Of a DNA stretch of 64,000 nucleotides, positions 39,143-46,903 are shown one piece after another (positions within the stretch are counted from its first letter, which is position 1; the number at the start of each line of letters is the position of its first letter). The DNA is from Devosia enhydra (GTDB lineage Bacteria; Pseudomonadota; Alphaproteobacteria; Rhizobiales; Devosiaceae). The stretch lies in contig NZ_FPKU01000001.1 of assembly GCF_900119845.1 (NCBI RefSeq), positions 310,001-374,000 of the forward strand, written 5' to 3'. Position numbers and translations under genes: made by a program. A model generated the notes under the pieces. It ran no database searches, had not been told where the DNA came from, and worked only from the letters and a program-made list of their open reading frames with translations.

Positions 39143-40474
39143 ATGGCGCGTCGTATAGCGGTCATCGGTTGCGGAGTGTCCGGGCTCTCGACGGCCTGGC
39201 TCCTGGCCGGCGGCAACGCCGTTACCGTCTATGAAAAGGCCCAGCGTCTCGGGGGCCACATCAATACCGTCACGGCTGACACTCCCGACGGCCCGGTCGC
39301 GGTCGATACCGGCTTCATCGTCTACAACGAGCGCAACTACCCCAATCTGACGGCGCTCTTTGCCCATCTCGAGGTCAAGACTGCCGCCTCCGACATGAGC
39401 TTTTCCGTCTCCCTCGACCAGGGTGCGATGGAATATTCGGGCCGCCACCTCAACGGTCTCTTCGGCCAGCGCAGCAACATCATCCGCATCGAACACTGGC
39501 GGCTCGTGTCCGATATCCTGCGCTTTTTCCGCGAGGCCGAGCGCGGGCTCGATACGGTGAGCGACGAGATCAGCATCGGCAAATACCTGGCCGACAACGG
39601 CTACTCGCGCGCCTTCATCGAAGATCACATCCTGCCGGTATCGGCTGCGATCTGGTCGACCCCGGCGCGCGCCATGCTGGATTTTCCGGCCAGAACCTTC
39701 ATCCGCTTCTTTGCCAATCACGGGCTGCTTAAGGTTGCCAACCGCCCGGCCTGGCGCACCGTCATCGGCGGGGCCCGCAGCTATCTCGACAAGCTCCTGG
39801 CAGACCGGCCGTTTGCGACGGTCACCGATGCCGGTATCCGGGCCGTGACCCGTAGGGATAACGGTGTCGAGCTGCATTTTGCCGATGGTCGCCGCGAGCG
39901 GTTCGACCAGCTCGTCATGGCCTGCGCTCCTGGCACGGCGCTCAGCCTTCTCGGCGATGCAGATACCGAGGAGCAATCAGTTCTCGGCGCCTTCGGCCGC
40001 ACGGTCAATCGCGCCGTGCTCCACACCGACCGGCGCTTCATGCCGCGCCGCAAGCGCCTCTGGACGTCATGGAACTACCTGCGCAGCGGGCCCGCACAGG
40101 AGCCCGATCTCAGCCTCACCTATTGGATGAACCTGCTCCAGCCGCTCAAGACGCGCACGGATCTTTTCGTAACCCTCAATCCAGGCAGCGATTTCGCTCC
40201 CGGCACCGTGCTCGCCGAAATCGACTACGAGCATCCCCTGTTTGACGCCAGCGCCATCCGCGCGCAGCAGCAGATGGGGCGGTTGCAGGGCCGGCGGCGC
40301 ACCTGGTTTGCCGGGGCCTGGATGGGCTATGGCTTTCATGAGGATGGCTTGCAGTCGGGCCTCGAAGTCGCCGAGCGGCTGGGCCCCGACATTCGCCCCT
40401 GGTCGCGGCCGGGGCAGCGGGCGCGCATCGCCCATTGCTGGCCCGAGGAAGGTCCGATGTGGGCGGCGCAGTAG
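39143..40474 (+). CDS. FAD-dependent oxidoreductase of the CFA/RpoE regulon
   Basis: NAD(P)/FAD-binding amine-oxidase-like flavoprotein, cytosolic, usually found next to DUF1365 and cyclopropane-fatty-acid synthase genes. In Rhodobacter its relatives belong to the RpoE singlet-oxygen regulon and take part in fatty-acid modification. The dinucleotide motif AVIGCGVSGLSTAW is at residues 5–18. TTG 39119 is in frame, but ATG 39143 after GAGGTG gives a 443-residue protein with a normal N-terminus. It overlaps the DUF1365 gene by 16 bases. Exact reaction unknown. Confidence 0.88.
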   Translation: MARRIAVIGCGVSGLSTAWLLAGGNAVTVYEKAQRLGGHINTVTADTPDGPVAVDTGFIVYNERNYPNLTALFAHLEVKTAASDMSFSVSLDQGAMEYSGRHLNGLFGQRSNIIRIEHWRLVSDILRFFREAERGLDTVSDEISIGKYLADNGYSRAFIEDHILPVSAAIWSTPARAMLDFPARTFIRFFANHGLLKVANRPAWRTVIGGARSYLDKLLADRPFATVTDAGIRAVTRRDNGVELHFADGRRERFDQLVMACAPGTALSLLGDADTEEQSVLGAFGRTVNRAVLHTDRRFMPRRKRLWTSWNYLRSGPAQEPDLSLTYWMNLLQPLKTRTDLFVTLNPGSDFAPGTVLAEIDYEHPLFDASAIRAQQQMGRLQGRRRTWFAGAWMGYGFHEDGLQSGLEVAERLGPDIRPWSRPGQRARIAHCWPEEGPMWAAQ

Positions 40475-41268
40475 CCACGACGCCTTCGCTGCGAGGAGCC
40501 TTTCCCGCCAGCCTCTATGTGGGCGAGGTGGTGCATCGCCGTGCCCGCCCGCGCCGGCACAGCCTGCGCTACAGGGTGTTCTCGCTGCTCATCGATCTCG
40601 ATCGGTTCGAGGCTGGCGAGGCGCTTCCCTTTCCGCTGCGCCGTGGCCGCTTCGGTCTCGTCTCCATCCACCCCGCCGATTTCGGCCCGCGGGACGGCAC
40701 TTCGCTCGCAGCGTTTGCGCGCAGCAAGGCGCGCGAGGCCGGTATCGCGGTGCCCATCGCCCGGGTTGAGATGCTGGCCTATCCGCGCATGCTGGGCTAC
40801 GCGTTCAATCCGCTCACCCTCTATTACCTCTATGACAGCGCCGATCACGTCGTGATGCTGCTGCACGAAGTTCGCAACACCTTCGACGAGCATCACTTTT
40901 ACGCCGCGCCGGTTCAGGCCGATGCCGAGGGCCTCCTGCGCCACACGGCACCAAAGGCCTTCTATGTGTCGCCCTTCAACACGCTGGAGGGCTGCTATCG
41001 CTTTACCGTCCGTCCGCCCGGCGCCGAGGTGTTCCTGGGCATCGTGCTCTCGACCGAGGAGGGCGGGCTGGTCAACGCCTATTTCCGGGGGCAGCATCGG
41101 CCGTTGACGAGCCCCGCGCTCTTCAAGCTCGCGCTTGAATATCCCCTTATGACGGCTAAAGTAATGGCCGGCATTCACTGGGAGGCACTCAGGCTCTGGC
41201 TCAAAGGCGTGCCGACGACCTTGGCGCTGCGCCATGCCCACAGGTCACCCGGGACCGCCAAAGAGTAG
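40459..41268 (+). CDS. DUF1365 protein
   Basis: Member of the DUF1365 family, associated with membrane-lipid modification and typically encoded between the flavoprotein and cyclopropane synthase. GTG 40459 is preferred because GAGGAAGG lies 6 bases upstream and the protein (269 residues) starts near the conserved ASLYVGEVVHRR. Family features include HSLRYRVF, MLGYAFNPLTLYY (~115–127) and EVRNTFDEHHFY. It overlaps the upstream gene by 16 bases; the CFA synthase follows 16 bases later. Confidence 0.88.
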   Translation: MGGAVATTPSLRGAFPASLYVGEVVHRRARPRRHSLRYRVFSLLIDLDRFEAGEALPFPLRRGRFGLVSIHPADFGPRDGTSLAAFARSKAREAGIAVPIARVEMLAYPRMLGYAFNPLTLYYLYDSADHVVMLLHEVRNTFDEHHFYAAPVQADAEGLLRHTAPKAFYVSPFNTLEGCYRFTVRPPGAEVFLGIVLSTEEGGLVNAYFRGQHRPLTSPALFKLALEYPLMTAKVMAGIHWEALRLWLKGVPTTLALRHAHRSPGTAKE

Positions 41269-41284
41269 TGCCGGAACAAACGCT

Positions 41285-42520
41285 ATGACAAAGACTGCGG
41301 TCGACCGCGCCGACGCTGGTAACGCGCTGTTCAACGCCTTCGCCTCGCGGATTGCCGAATGGATCGGCCCGCGCATGATCGGGCAGCCCCGGCGCGGCGC
41401 CGTCACCATCGTGCTCCCCAACGGCCGGAGTCGGACGCTGGGCAACCCCGCGACCGGCGAGCATGCCGTGCTGCGGCTGCGCAATTTCCGGGTTCTGAGC
41501 GAGGCGATGCGGCGCGGCACGGTGGGCTTTGCCGCAGCCTATCTCGATGGCGACATCGAGATCGACGATCTGACGGCCATCTTCCGTTTCTTCCTGCAGA
41601 ACCGCGATATCCTGAGCGTTTCCGGCCGCGGCCTTTTCCGCCGTGCCGCCCAGGACATCGCCTATCACTTGGCCCGCGCCAACACGCGCGAGGGCTCGCG
41701 CCGCAATATTTCCGAGCATTACGATCTCGGCAACGACTTCTACGGGCAGTGGCTCGATCCCTCGATGACCTATTCCTCCGCCGTCTTCACGGCCGAGGAC
41801 CAGTCGCTGGAAGAAGCCCAGCGGCAGAAATATCATCGCGTCGCCGATATGGCCGGCATCGCTCCGGGGCACACCGTGCTCGAGATCGGCTGCGGCTGGG
41901 GCGGCTTCGCCGAGACGGTCGCGCGCGACTACCAGGCGTCGCTGCGCGGCATCACGCTCTCGCGCGAGCAGCTGCGCTACGGTCTGGAACGCCTCGAACG
42001 GCAGGGGCTCGACCAGTTCGCGCGGCTGGTCTTCGAGGATTATCGCGACACCCAGGGCAGCTTCGACCATGTCTGCTCCATCGAGATGATCGAGGCGGTG
42101 GGCGAGGATCACTGGCCCACCTATTTCGAGGCCGTGCATGATCGGCTGAAGCCGGGCGGCACCGCCGCCATCCAGGCCATCACCATCAACGAAGCCGATT
42201 TTCCCGGCTACAGGTCGGGCCCCGACTTCATCCAGCGCTACATCTTTCCGGGCGGCATGCTGCTGACCAAGACGGCGATGCGTGAGCAGGCCGAGCGCGT
42301 GGGGCTCGTGCTCGAGGCGGTCGAGACCTTCCGCCACTCCTACGCCCGCACCTTGAAGCTCTGGCGCGAGCGCTTCCTCGATCGCTGGGACGAGATCGCC
42401 AAGCTCGGCTACGACGACTATTTCCGTCGCAAATGGGTCTATTATCTCAGCTATTGCGAAGCCGGCTTCACCGAGGGGTCGATCGATGTCGGCATCTATC
42501 AATATCGCCGACCGGCCTGA
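41285..42520 (+). CDS. cfa: Cyclopropane-fatty-acyl-phospholipid synthase
   Basis: SAM-dependent enzyme that adds a methylene across double bonds of membrane phospholipid chains, or a related fatty-acid methyltransferase. The 411 residues contain the substrate-domain signature SEHYDLGNDFYGQWLDPSMT, SAM motif I VLEIGCGWGGFAE (~200–212) and EMIEAVGEDHW. A longer frame begins at 41234, but ATG 41285 gives the usual length. Third gene of the operon under the RpoE-type promoter at 39085; converges with the SDR gene. Confidence 0.94.
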   Translation: MTKTAVDRADAGNALFNAFASRIAEWIGPRMIGQPRRGAVTIVLPNGRSRTLGNPATGEHAVLRLRNFRVLSEAMRRGTVGFAAAYLDGDIEIDDLTAIFRFFLQNRDILSVSGRGLFRRAAQDIAYHLARANTREGSRRNISEHYDLGNDFYGQWLDPSMTYSSAVFTAEDQSLEEAQRQKYHRVADMAGIAPGHTVLEIGCGWGGFAETVARDYQASLRGITLSREQLRYGLERLERQGLDQFARLVFEDYRDTQGSFDHVCSIEMIEAVGEDHWPTYFEAVHDRLKPGGTAAIQAITINEADFPGYRSGPDFIQRYIFPGGMLLTKTAMREQAERVGLVLEAVETFRHSYARTLKLWRERFLDRWDEIAKLGYDDYFRRKWVYYLSYCEAGFTEGSIDVGIYQYRRPA

Positions 42521-42541
42521 TCGCGGCGGCGCGCGGCTGGC

Positions 42542-43300
42542 TCATACCTTGCGGATGAGCCGCGTCATGGCCGCAAAGAACATCGGATAGGGCAGGAGGC
42601 GGATCGCCTTCATCAGCCACACCATGCGGAGCGGAAAGGCGATCTCGAAGCGTTCCGACCCGGTCAGCCCATCGACGATCCGTCGCGCCGCGTCGTCGGT
42701 TTCCATCAGGAACGGCATCGAGAAGTCGTTGCGGGCGGTGGCTTCCGATTTGACAAAGCCCGGCGCGATCATCCGCACAACGATGCGCTCGGGGGCAAGC
42801 TCGGTGCGCATCGTTTCGAGCAGGTTGATCATCGCGGCCTTGGTCGATGAATAGGCCGCCGCGCGAGGCAGGCCGAAATACCCGGCAACCGAGGCGATAG
42901 CCGCCAGCTGCCCACCACCCTGGCGACGGAACTGCGCGATCGCGGCATTTGCCACCCGCACGAATCCCATGAAGTTGGTGTCGACGATGGTCGAGAACTT
43001 CTCGAGCCCATAATCGCCCACGGGCATCGGCTCCCATGCGGCGGCGCCGAAAAGCACGAGGTCGATGCGCCCATGCCGCGCCGCAATCCGCTGTACGGCC
43101 ACCGAAACCGCGCCGGCATTGGTCACATCGAGCGCAAGGGTATGGATGCGGGCATTGTCGCTCGCCACATCGGCAAGCCTGTCCTGCCGACGGCCCGAGA
43201 TGATCACCGTCCAGCCCCGCTCAGCCATGAGACGGGCGACGGCGGCTCCGATGCCGGAGCCGCCGCCGATGATCCAGACTATGCCCGGGGGCTGGGCCAT
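42542..43300 (-). CDS. Short-chain dehydrogenase/reductase in the rpoE–chrR operon
   Basis: Classical SDR, NAD(P)-dependent, substrate unknown. Cofactor motif GGGSGIG (near residue 12) and catalytic YSSTK with the upstream Ser in IASVAGYFG are intact; the C-terminus (RLLPYPMFFAAMTRL) is hydrophobic. It starts at ATG 43300 (252 residues); GTG 43312 is an in-frame alternative directly abutting the chrR stop. As the third gene downstream of rpoE and chrR it is probably part of the same RpoE-driven transcript. Neither start has a clear Shine–Dalgarno. Confidence 0.88.
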   Translation of the reverse strand: MAQPPGIVWIIGGGSGIGAAVARLMAERGWTVIISGRRQDRLADVASDNARIHTLALDVTNAGAVSVAVQRIAARHGRIDLVLFGAAAWEPMPVGDYGLEKFSTIVDTNFMGFVRVANAAIAQFRRQGGGQLAAIASVAGYFGLPRAAAYSSTKAAMINLLETMRTELAPERIVVRMIAPGFVKSEATARNDFSMPFLMETDDAARRIVDGLTGSERFEIAFPLRMVWLMKAIRLLPYPMFFAAMTRLIRKV

Positions 43301-43312
43301 CGCTGTGCGCAC

Positions 43313-43963
43313 TCAGAGATTGAAGAGCGGCTGCAGCGTGCGGATCAGCCGCGAGCGGAAGCTCAGCTTTGCGTCGACGGCAACGAGGCAGATACAGTCC
43401 TGGCCGGGCTCGGCGATGGGCTGGTGCTCCACGTCCTCGTCATGGTCGGCGATGTCACCAGCCGCGAACACGCCGAAGCGATCGCGATAGGCGCCCTGAA
43501 GGATCAGCGTCAGCTCCTGCCCGCCATGGCTGTGCTCGGGCACCTTGCGGCCGCCGGCAACCTTGAGCAGCAACAGGCGCGAGGCCGAATTGCCGGGCGA
43601 GGGCAGATCGGCGGTCGCGACGCCGGGTCCGGCAAACCGCCACTTCACGCTGCCAAGGCCGCCCGGCAGATAGGGCGCCAGAGGGGCGGGTACGTCGGTG
43701 GGCAGATCGGCGGGCGCGTCGATCGCGATCGTGTCCTCATCGTCGATGGCGCCAAGAAGCCGGTCGAGCGAGCCGGGGCTCAGCTCCGCAGTCGGTTCGG
43801 CATGCAGAAGCGCGCCACCGATGAGATCGGTGCGCTTGAGATTATGCCGGCAGGCTTCGCACATCGCCAGATGCGTGGATACGACCACCGCGAAGGGCTC
43901 ATCCAACGTACCGGCGCTGAAAGCCATCAGCGTCGCGATGTCGGGGTGGAAGGCGACAGTCAA
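43313..43963 (-). CDS. chrR: ChrR-type anti-sigma factor
   Basis: Zinc-dependent anti-sigma factor that holds RpoE inactive until singlet oxygen or related stress appears. The N-terminal ZAS domain keeps His6, His31, Cys35 and Cys38 (HLAMCEAC), the exact positions of Rhodobacter ChrR. The C-terminal cupin domain keeps His144, His146, Glu150 and His180, needed for the singlet-oxygen response in that family. The start is TTG 43963, overlapping the rpoE stop by 4 bases (TTGA), so the partners are translationally coupled. 216 residues, normal length. Confidence 0.94.
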   Translation of the reverse strand: MTVAFHPDIATLMAFSAGTLDEPFAVVVSTHLAMCEACRHNLKRTDLIGGALLHAEPTAELSPGSLDRLLGAIDDEDTIAIDAPADLPTDVPAPLAPYLPGGLGSVKWRFAGPGVATADLPSPGNSASRLLLLKVAGGRKVPEHSHGGQELTLILQGAYRDRFGVFAAGDIADHDEDVEHQPIAEPGQDCICLVAVDAKLSFRSRLIRTLQPLFNL

Positions 43964-44559
43964 TGCAGGTCCTCCAGAAGGGGGCGCAGCCGATCATAGG
44001 CAAGGCGCAGCCGGGATTTGACGGTGCCCAGCGGAATACCGACCCGCTGGGCGATTTCGGAATGCGGCATCTCCTGAACAAAGCTCAGGCGGACGACCTC
44101 GCGCTGCTCCTCGGGCAGCAGGTCGAGTGCCTTGGCCACCCGCGCGACGATCTGGTTCTGCTCGGCCGTGGCCGATCCGATCGGGGCGTCGCTGGGCAGG
44201 TCGACGGTCTCGTAGTCGACATAAGGCTTGGACGACTGGCGCCGCAGCATGTCGATGCGCAGGTTTCGGGCGATGGTGAAGATCCAGGTGCTGGGCGCGC
44301 CCCGTACCGGCGAATACAGATGAGCTTTTCGCCAGACCGAAACGAATGTCTCCTGCACCAGGTCTTCAGCCGAGGCCGAATCGGCCCCCAGTTTGAGCAG
44401 CATTGACTTCAGCTTGGGACCGAAGAGATCGAAAAGCGCAGCAAGCGCCTTGCGATCTCTTTGCGTGGCCACGCGGGATAGAAGGTCCGCGGGGTCTATG
44501 GCAGTCTCAGCTGCGGTCATGCGACCTGCTCCGGCTTGTCTCACGCCAAGCGTCTGCAT
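43960..44559 (-). CDS. rpoE: ECF sigma factor RpoE (ECF11 type)
   Basis: Alternative sigma factor for photo-oxidative stress. Region 2 (FDLFGPKLKSMLLKLG, then DLVQETFVSVWRK and TWIFTIARNLRIDMLRR) and region 4 (LLPEEQREVVRLSF, HSEIAQRVGIPLGTVKSRLRLAYDRLR) are complete. ATG 44559 has CGGAG upstream (199 residues). ATG 44520, giving 187 residues and preceded by GGAGCAGG, is an alternative closer to Rhodobacter RpoE length. chrR immediately downstream identifies the group. An RpoE-type promoter lies directly upstream, so autoregulation is likely. Confidence 0.94.
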   Translation of the reverse strand: MQTLGVRQAGAGRMTAAETAIDPADLLSRVATQRDRKALAALFDLFGPKLKSMLLKLGADSASAEDLVQETFVSVWRKAHLYSPVRGAPSTWIFTIARNLRIDMLRRQSSKPYVDYETVDLPSDAPIGSATAEQNQIVARVAKALDLLPEEQREVVRLSFVQEMPHSEIAQRVGIPLGTVKSRLRLAYDRLRPLLEDLH

Positions 44560-44583
44560 TCTGCACTCCGTATGCAACTGTTT

Positions 44584-44613
44584 CCTCAACGGAGGGGAGG
44601 GCCCGGCGGATCA
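44584..44613 (-). promoter_or_regulatory. RpoE-type autoregulatory promoter of rpoE–chrR
   Basis: Minus strand: TGATCC (44613–44608), 18-base spacer, TTGAGG (44589–44584). −35, spacing and the TTGA start of the −10 equal those of the promoter at 39085–39114. Transcription would begin 10–20 bases before the ATG at 44559. Confidence 0.7.
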
Positions 44614-44646
44614 CTTTTCGTCTGCGGGCCGATCGGCTTGCGAAGG

Positions 44647-44676
44647 TGATGCGGCCTGTGCAGAATCAAGCTAAAA
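44647..44676 (+). promoter_or_regulatory. Possible RpoE-type promoter of the divergent small gene
   Basis: TGATGC (one mismatch to TGATCC), an 18-base spacer and CTAAAA, facing the small DUF2188-like gene. The spacing is identical to the two better matches nearby. Confidence 0.45.
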
Positions 44677-44721
44677 GGCTTGACGTCCGGCAAGAGAGCC
44701 GCGGAGTTCCCTGCAAGAGCC

Positions 44722-44982
44722 ATGGCGCGCGCACTCCACATCGTGATCAACAGCATGGATCGGTGGTGGGTCGACTTCGAAGGTCGGGCCACAGGGCCGT
44801 TCGAAACCATCCAGCAGGCTGCCGTCGAAGCCCAGGCCATCGCCCGCGTGACCGCGCGCGAAACCGGGCGGATCGCCGAAGTGCTGGCGCCCGACGCATC
44901 GGGCAAGTATTGGGTTGTCTGGACGAGCGCCCGTGATGGCGCGCCAAAGGCCTTAGAGTTTCTGACCGGGCAGGCCGCCTGA
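44722..44982 (+). CDS. Small DUF2188-like protein
   Basis: The 86-residue soluble protein starts at ATG 44722. The pattern WWVDFEGRATGPFETIQQAA followed by a helix and a short beta segment (KYWVVW) is reminiscent of DUF2188, a small family of unknown function. It is divergent from rpoE across a 160-base region with RpoE-type promoter sequences on both strands. In-frame TTG 44680 would add 14 residues but would sit at the predicted transcription start. Confidence 0.65.
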   Translation: MARALHIVINSMDRWWVDFEGRATGPFETIQQAAVEAQAIARVTARETGRIAEVLAPDASGKYWVVWTSARDGAPKALEFLTGQAA

Positions 44983-45021
44983 GGCCGGCTCCGGTCCCTC
45001 AACCGTTCCGGAAGCTGATCC

Positions 45022-46059
45022 ATGACCTATGCCGCAAGCCCGACCCGCTATGATTCCATGCTCTATCGCCGCACGGGGCGGTCCGGCCTCAAGCTGCCGG
45101 CGCTGAGCCTCGGGCTCTGGCAGAATTTCGGGGGCAATCGCGACTATCCTGGCGCGCGCGAAATCTTCACCACGGCGTTCGACGCCGGCATCACCCATTT
45201 CGACCTCGCCAACAATTATGGCCCCCCGGCAGGGTCGTCCGAAGAGCTGTTCGGGCAGGCGCTGGCGCGTGACTTCAAGCCCTATCGCGACGAGCTCATC
45301 GTCTCCACCAAGGCCGGCTACCGCATGTGGCCGGGTCCCTATGGCGAGTTCGGGTCGCGCAAATACCTGCTCGCCAGCCTCGACCAGTCGCTGTCCCGGC
45401 TCGGTCTCGACTATGTCGACATCTTCTATTCCCACCGCTTCGATCCCGAGACCCCGCTCGAGGAGACCATGGGCGCGCTCGCCCATGCCGTGCGCTCGGG
45501 CAAGGCGCTCTATGTCGGCATTTCGAGCTATCCCCAGCAGGAAACGCGCGAGGCCCACCGTATCCTTGCCGAAATGGGCGTACCCTGCCTCATCCACCAG
45601 CCGAGCTATTCGGTGCTCAACCGCTGGATCGAGACGGATGGCACCATCGATGCCTGCGGCGAGCTCGGCATCGGCATGATCGGATTTTCGCCGCTGGCGC
45701 AGGGGGTGCTCAGCGGCAAGTACAATCGCGGCGGCAAGTCCGGCACGAGGGCCGAGAACAGCGCCGGGTCGCTGCGCCCGAGCCATCTCGAACCCCGCGT
45801 CCTCGACGCCGTCGACAAGCTGGGCGACATCGCCGAGGCGCGCGGCCAGTCGATGGTGCAGCTCGCACTGGCCTGGGTGCTGCGGCGCAAGGAGATGACG
45901 TCGGCCCTGATCGGGGTGCGCACGCTCGACCAGCTCAAGGATTGCCTCGGCGCCCTTTCCAACCTCTCGCTCTCGGACGACGAGATCCGCGCCATCGACG
46001 AGGCCACAAAGGGCGGGCTCATGGACCTCCAGCCCCGCCCCAGCGGCTGGCTCCGCTGA
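45022..46059 (+). CDS. Aldo/keto reductase, YghZ-type (L-glyceraldehyde 3-phosphate reductase)
   Basis: NADPH-dependent reductase detoxifying aldehydes such as L-glyceraldehyde 3-phosphate and methylglyoxal. The 345 residues begin with the YghZ-like segment RYDSMLYRRTGRSGLKLPA. The AKR catalytic tetrad is visible as Asp/Tyr in HFDLANNYGP, Lys in VSTKAGYRM and His in FYSHRFDP. The C-terminal NADPH-binding RTLDQLKDCL is present. Preceded by CGGAAGC. Stands alone on the plus strand. Confidence 0.92.
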   Translation: MTYAASPTRYDSMLYRRTGRSGLKLPALSLGLWQNFGGNRDYPGAREIFTTAFDAGITHFDLANNYGPPAGSSEELFGQALARDFKPYRDELIVSTKAGYRMWPGPYGEFGSRKYLLASLDQSLSRLGLDYVDIFYSHRFDPETPLEETMGALAHAVRSGKALYVGISSYPQQETREAHRILAEMGVPCLIHQPSYSVLNRWIETDGTIDACGELGIGMIGFSPLAQGVLSGKYNRGGKSGTRAENSAGSLRPSHLEPRVLDAVDKLGDIAEARGQSMVQLALAWVLRRKEMTSALIGVRTLDQLKDCLGALSNLSLSDDEIRAIDEATKGGLMDLQPRPSGWLR

Positions 46060-46076
46060 CAGCGGCTCGATCACCT

Positions 46077-46457
46077 TCAACGCGGCACGGCATGCCGGCG
46101 CAGGAATTCCTCCAGCGCCGGCTTTCGAAAGCGTCCGGCCTCGAGGTGATCGGTGATGAAGGCGAGAAGCGTCGCGTTGTCGGCGTGGATCTTGTGGCCG
46201 TTAAGCCTCAGAAAGACGTCGGCGGCGGCAAGCCCGACGCGTTTGTTGCCGTCCACGAAGCCGTGGTTCATCGTCAGGCTCTCCCAAAGAACCGCTGCCT
46301 CATCGATGAGGTCCACGTGATAGCCTGACTGGGGACGCTGGAGAGCGGACAGCAGAAGGTCGATGTCCCGGATGCCGTCGGCGCCGCCAAACAACTTGAT
46401 CTGCTCGCCGTGAATGAAGAGCAGGTCGCGCAGCGTCAGATAGACCCGTTCGCCCAC
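46077..46457 (-). CDS. doc: Doc/Fic-family toxin
   Basis: Toxin of the phd–doc type; Doc proteins phosphorylate EF-Tu and stop translation. The Fic core HGFVDGNKR lies near residue 64, followed by AAADVFLRLNG. The start is uncertain: GTG 46457 gives 126 residues with the expected first strand VYLTLRDLLFIHGEQI, while TTG 46493 would add 12 basic residues. The antitoxin gene lies upstream on the same strand, 102 bases away, a longer gap than in most such pairs. Convergent with the aldo/keto-reductase gene. Confidence 0.88.
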   Translation of the reverse strand: MGERVYLTLRDLLFIHGEQIKLFGGADGIRDIDLLLSALQRPQSGYHVDLIDEAAVLWESLTMNHGFVDGNKRVGLAAADVFLRLNGHKIHADNATLLAFITDHLEAGRFRKPALEEFLRRHAVPR

Positions 46458-46559
46458 CCTAGCGCCTTTCGCCGTTTCCTTGAAACGGCGCAAAGCTCCC
46501 GGTCATTGTCTTGTCGCGTTTCCTGCGGTGAACAGGCATCCACTTCACCGGTAAACACC

Positions 46560-46796
46560 CTATTTGGCGAGCGCTCGGTAGACGGCAGCGTTCGCGCTTA
46601 AGCTCTCTTGAAGTGCTTCCCTGACGCCGGGGCTGATGCCGGAGCGAGCGGCGGCCTTCAACGCCTCGAACTCCTGCGCGGAAACCACGACGGCCACGGA
46701 GCGTCCATCTTCCTCGATGTAGACGGGCTCGGAACGGGCGGCGTCGAGCAGGTCGGAGAAGCGAGCCTTTGCCTCTGCTGCGCTGAGAGTTGCCAT
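46560..46796 (-). CDS. phd: Phd/YefM-family antitoxin
   Basis: The 78-residue antitoxin has an N-terminal DNA-binding Phd fold (MATLSAAEAKARFSDLLDAA, residues 1–20) and a C-terminal toxin-binding tail. AGGAGG is perfectly spaced before ATG 46796. The open frame continues far upstream, but that part is non-coding. Antitoxin-first order allows autorepression through the palindrome at 46831. Confidence 0.9.
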   Translation of the reverse strand: MATLSAAEAKARFSDLLDAARSEPVYIEEDGRSVAVVVSAQEFEALKAAARSGISPGVREALQESLSANAAVYRALAK

Positions 46797-46818
46797 TTCG
46801 CCTCCTGTCGATCCCACC

Positions 46819-46847
46819 AAGATAGGCCTCGTCGATGATGTCGACAA
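46819..46847 (-). promoter_or_regulatory. phd–doc promoter with palindromic operator
   Basis: Minus strand: TTGTCG (46847–46842), 17-base spacer, TATCTT (46824–46819), about 25 bases before the phd start. The spacer contains GTCGA–TGATG–TCGAC (46831–46845), a perfect 5+5 inverted repeat reaching into the −35, well placed for Phd autorepression. Confidence 0.65.
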
Positions 46848-46850
46848 GAG

Positions 46851-46880
46851 AAAGGCCCGGGGATCGCTCCCCGGGCCTTT
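46851..46880 (-). terminator. Terminator of the RND efflux operon
   Basis: AAAGGCCCGGGGA and TCCCCGGGCCTTT form a perfect 13-bp stem with a 4-base loop, 23 bases past the efflux-pump stop. Only a short TTTCTCTT follows on the minus strand; it also separates efflux transcription from the phd promoter. Confidence 0.75.
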
Positions 46881-46903
46881 GTGCTTGTGCGCGCTGCAGG
46901 CTG

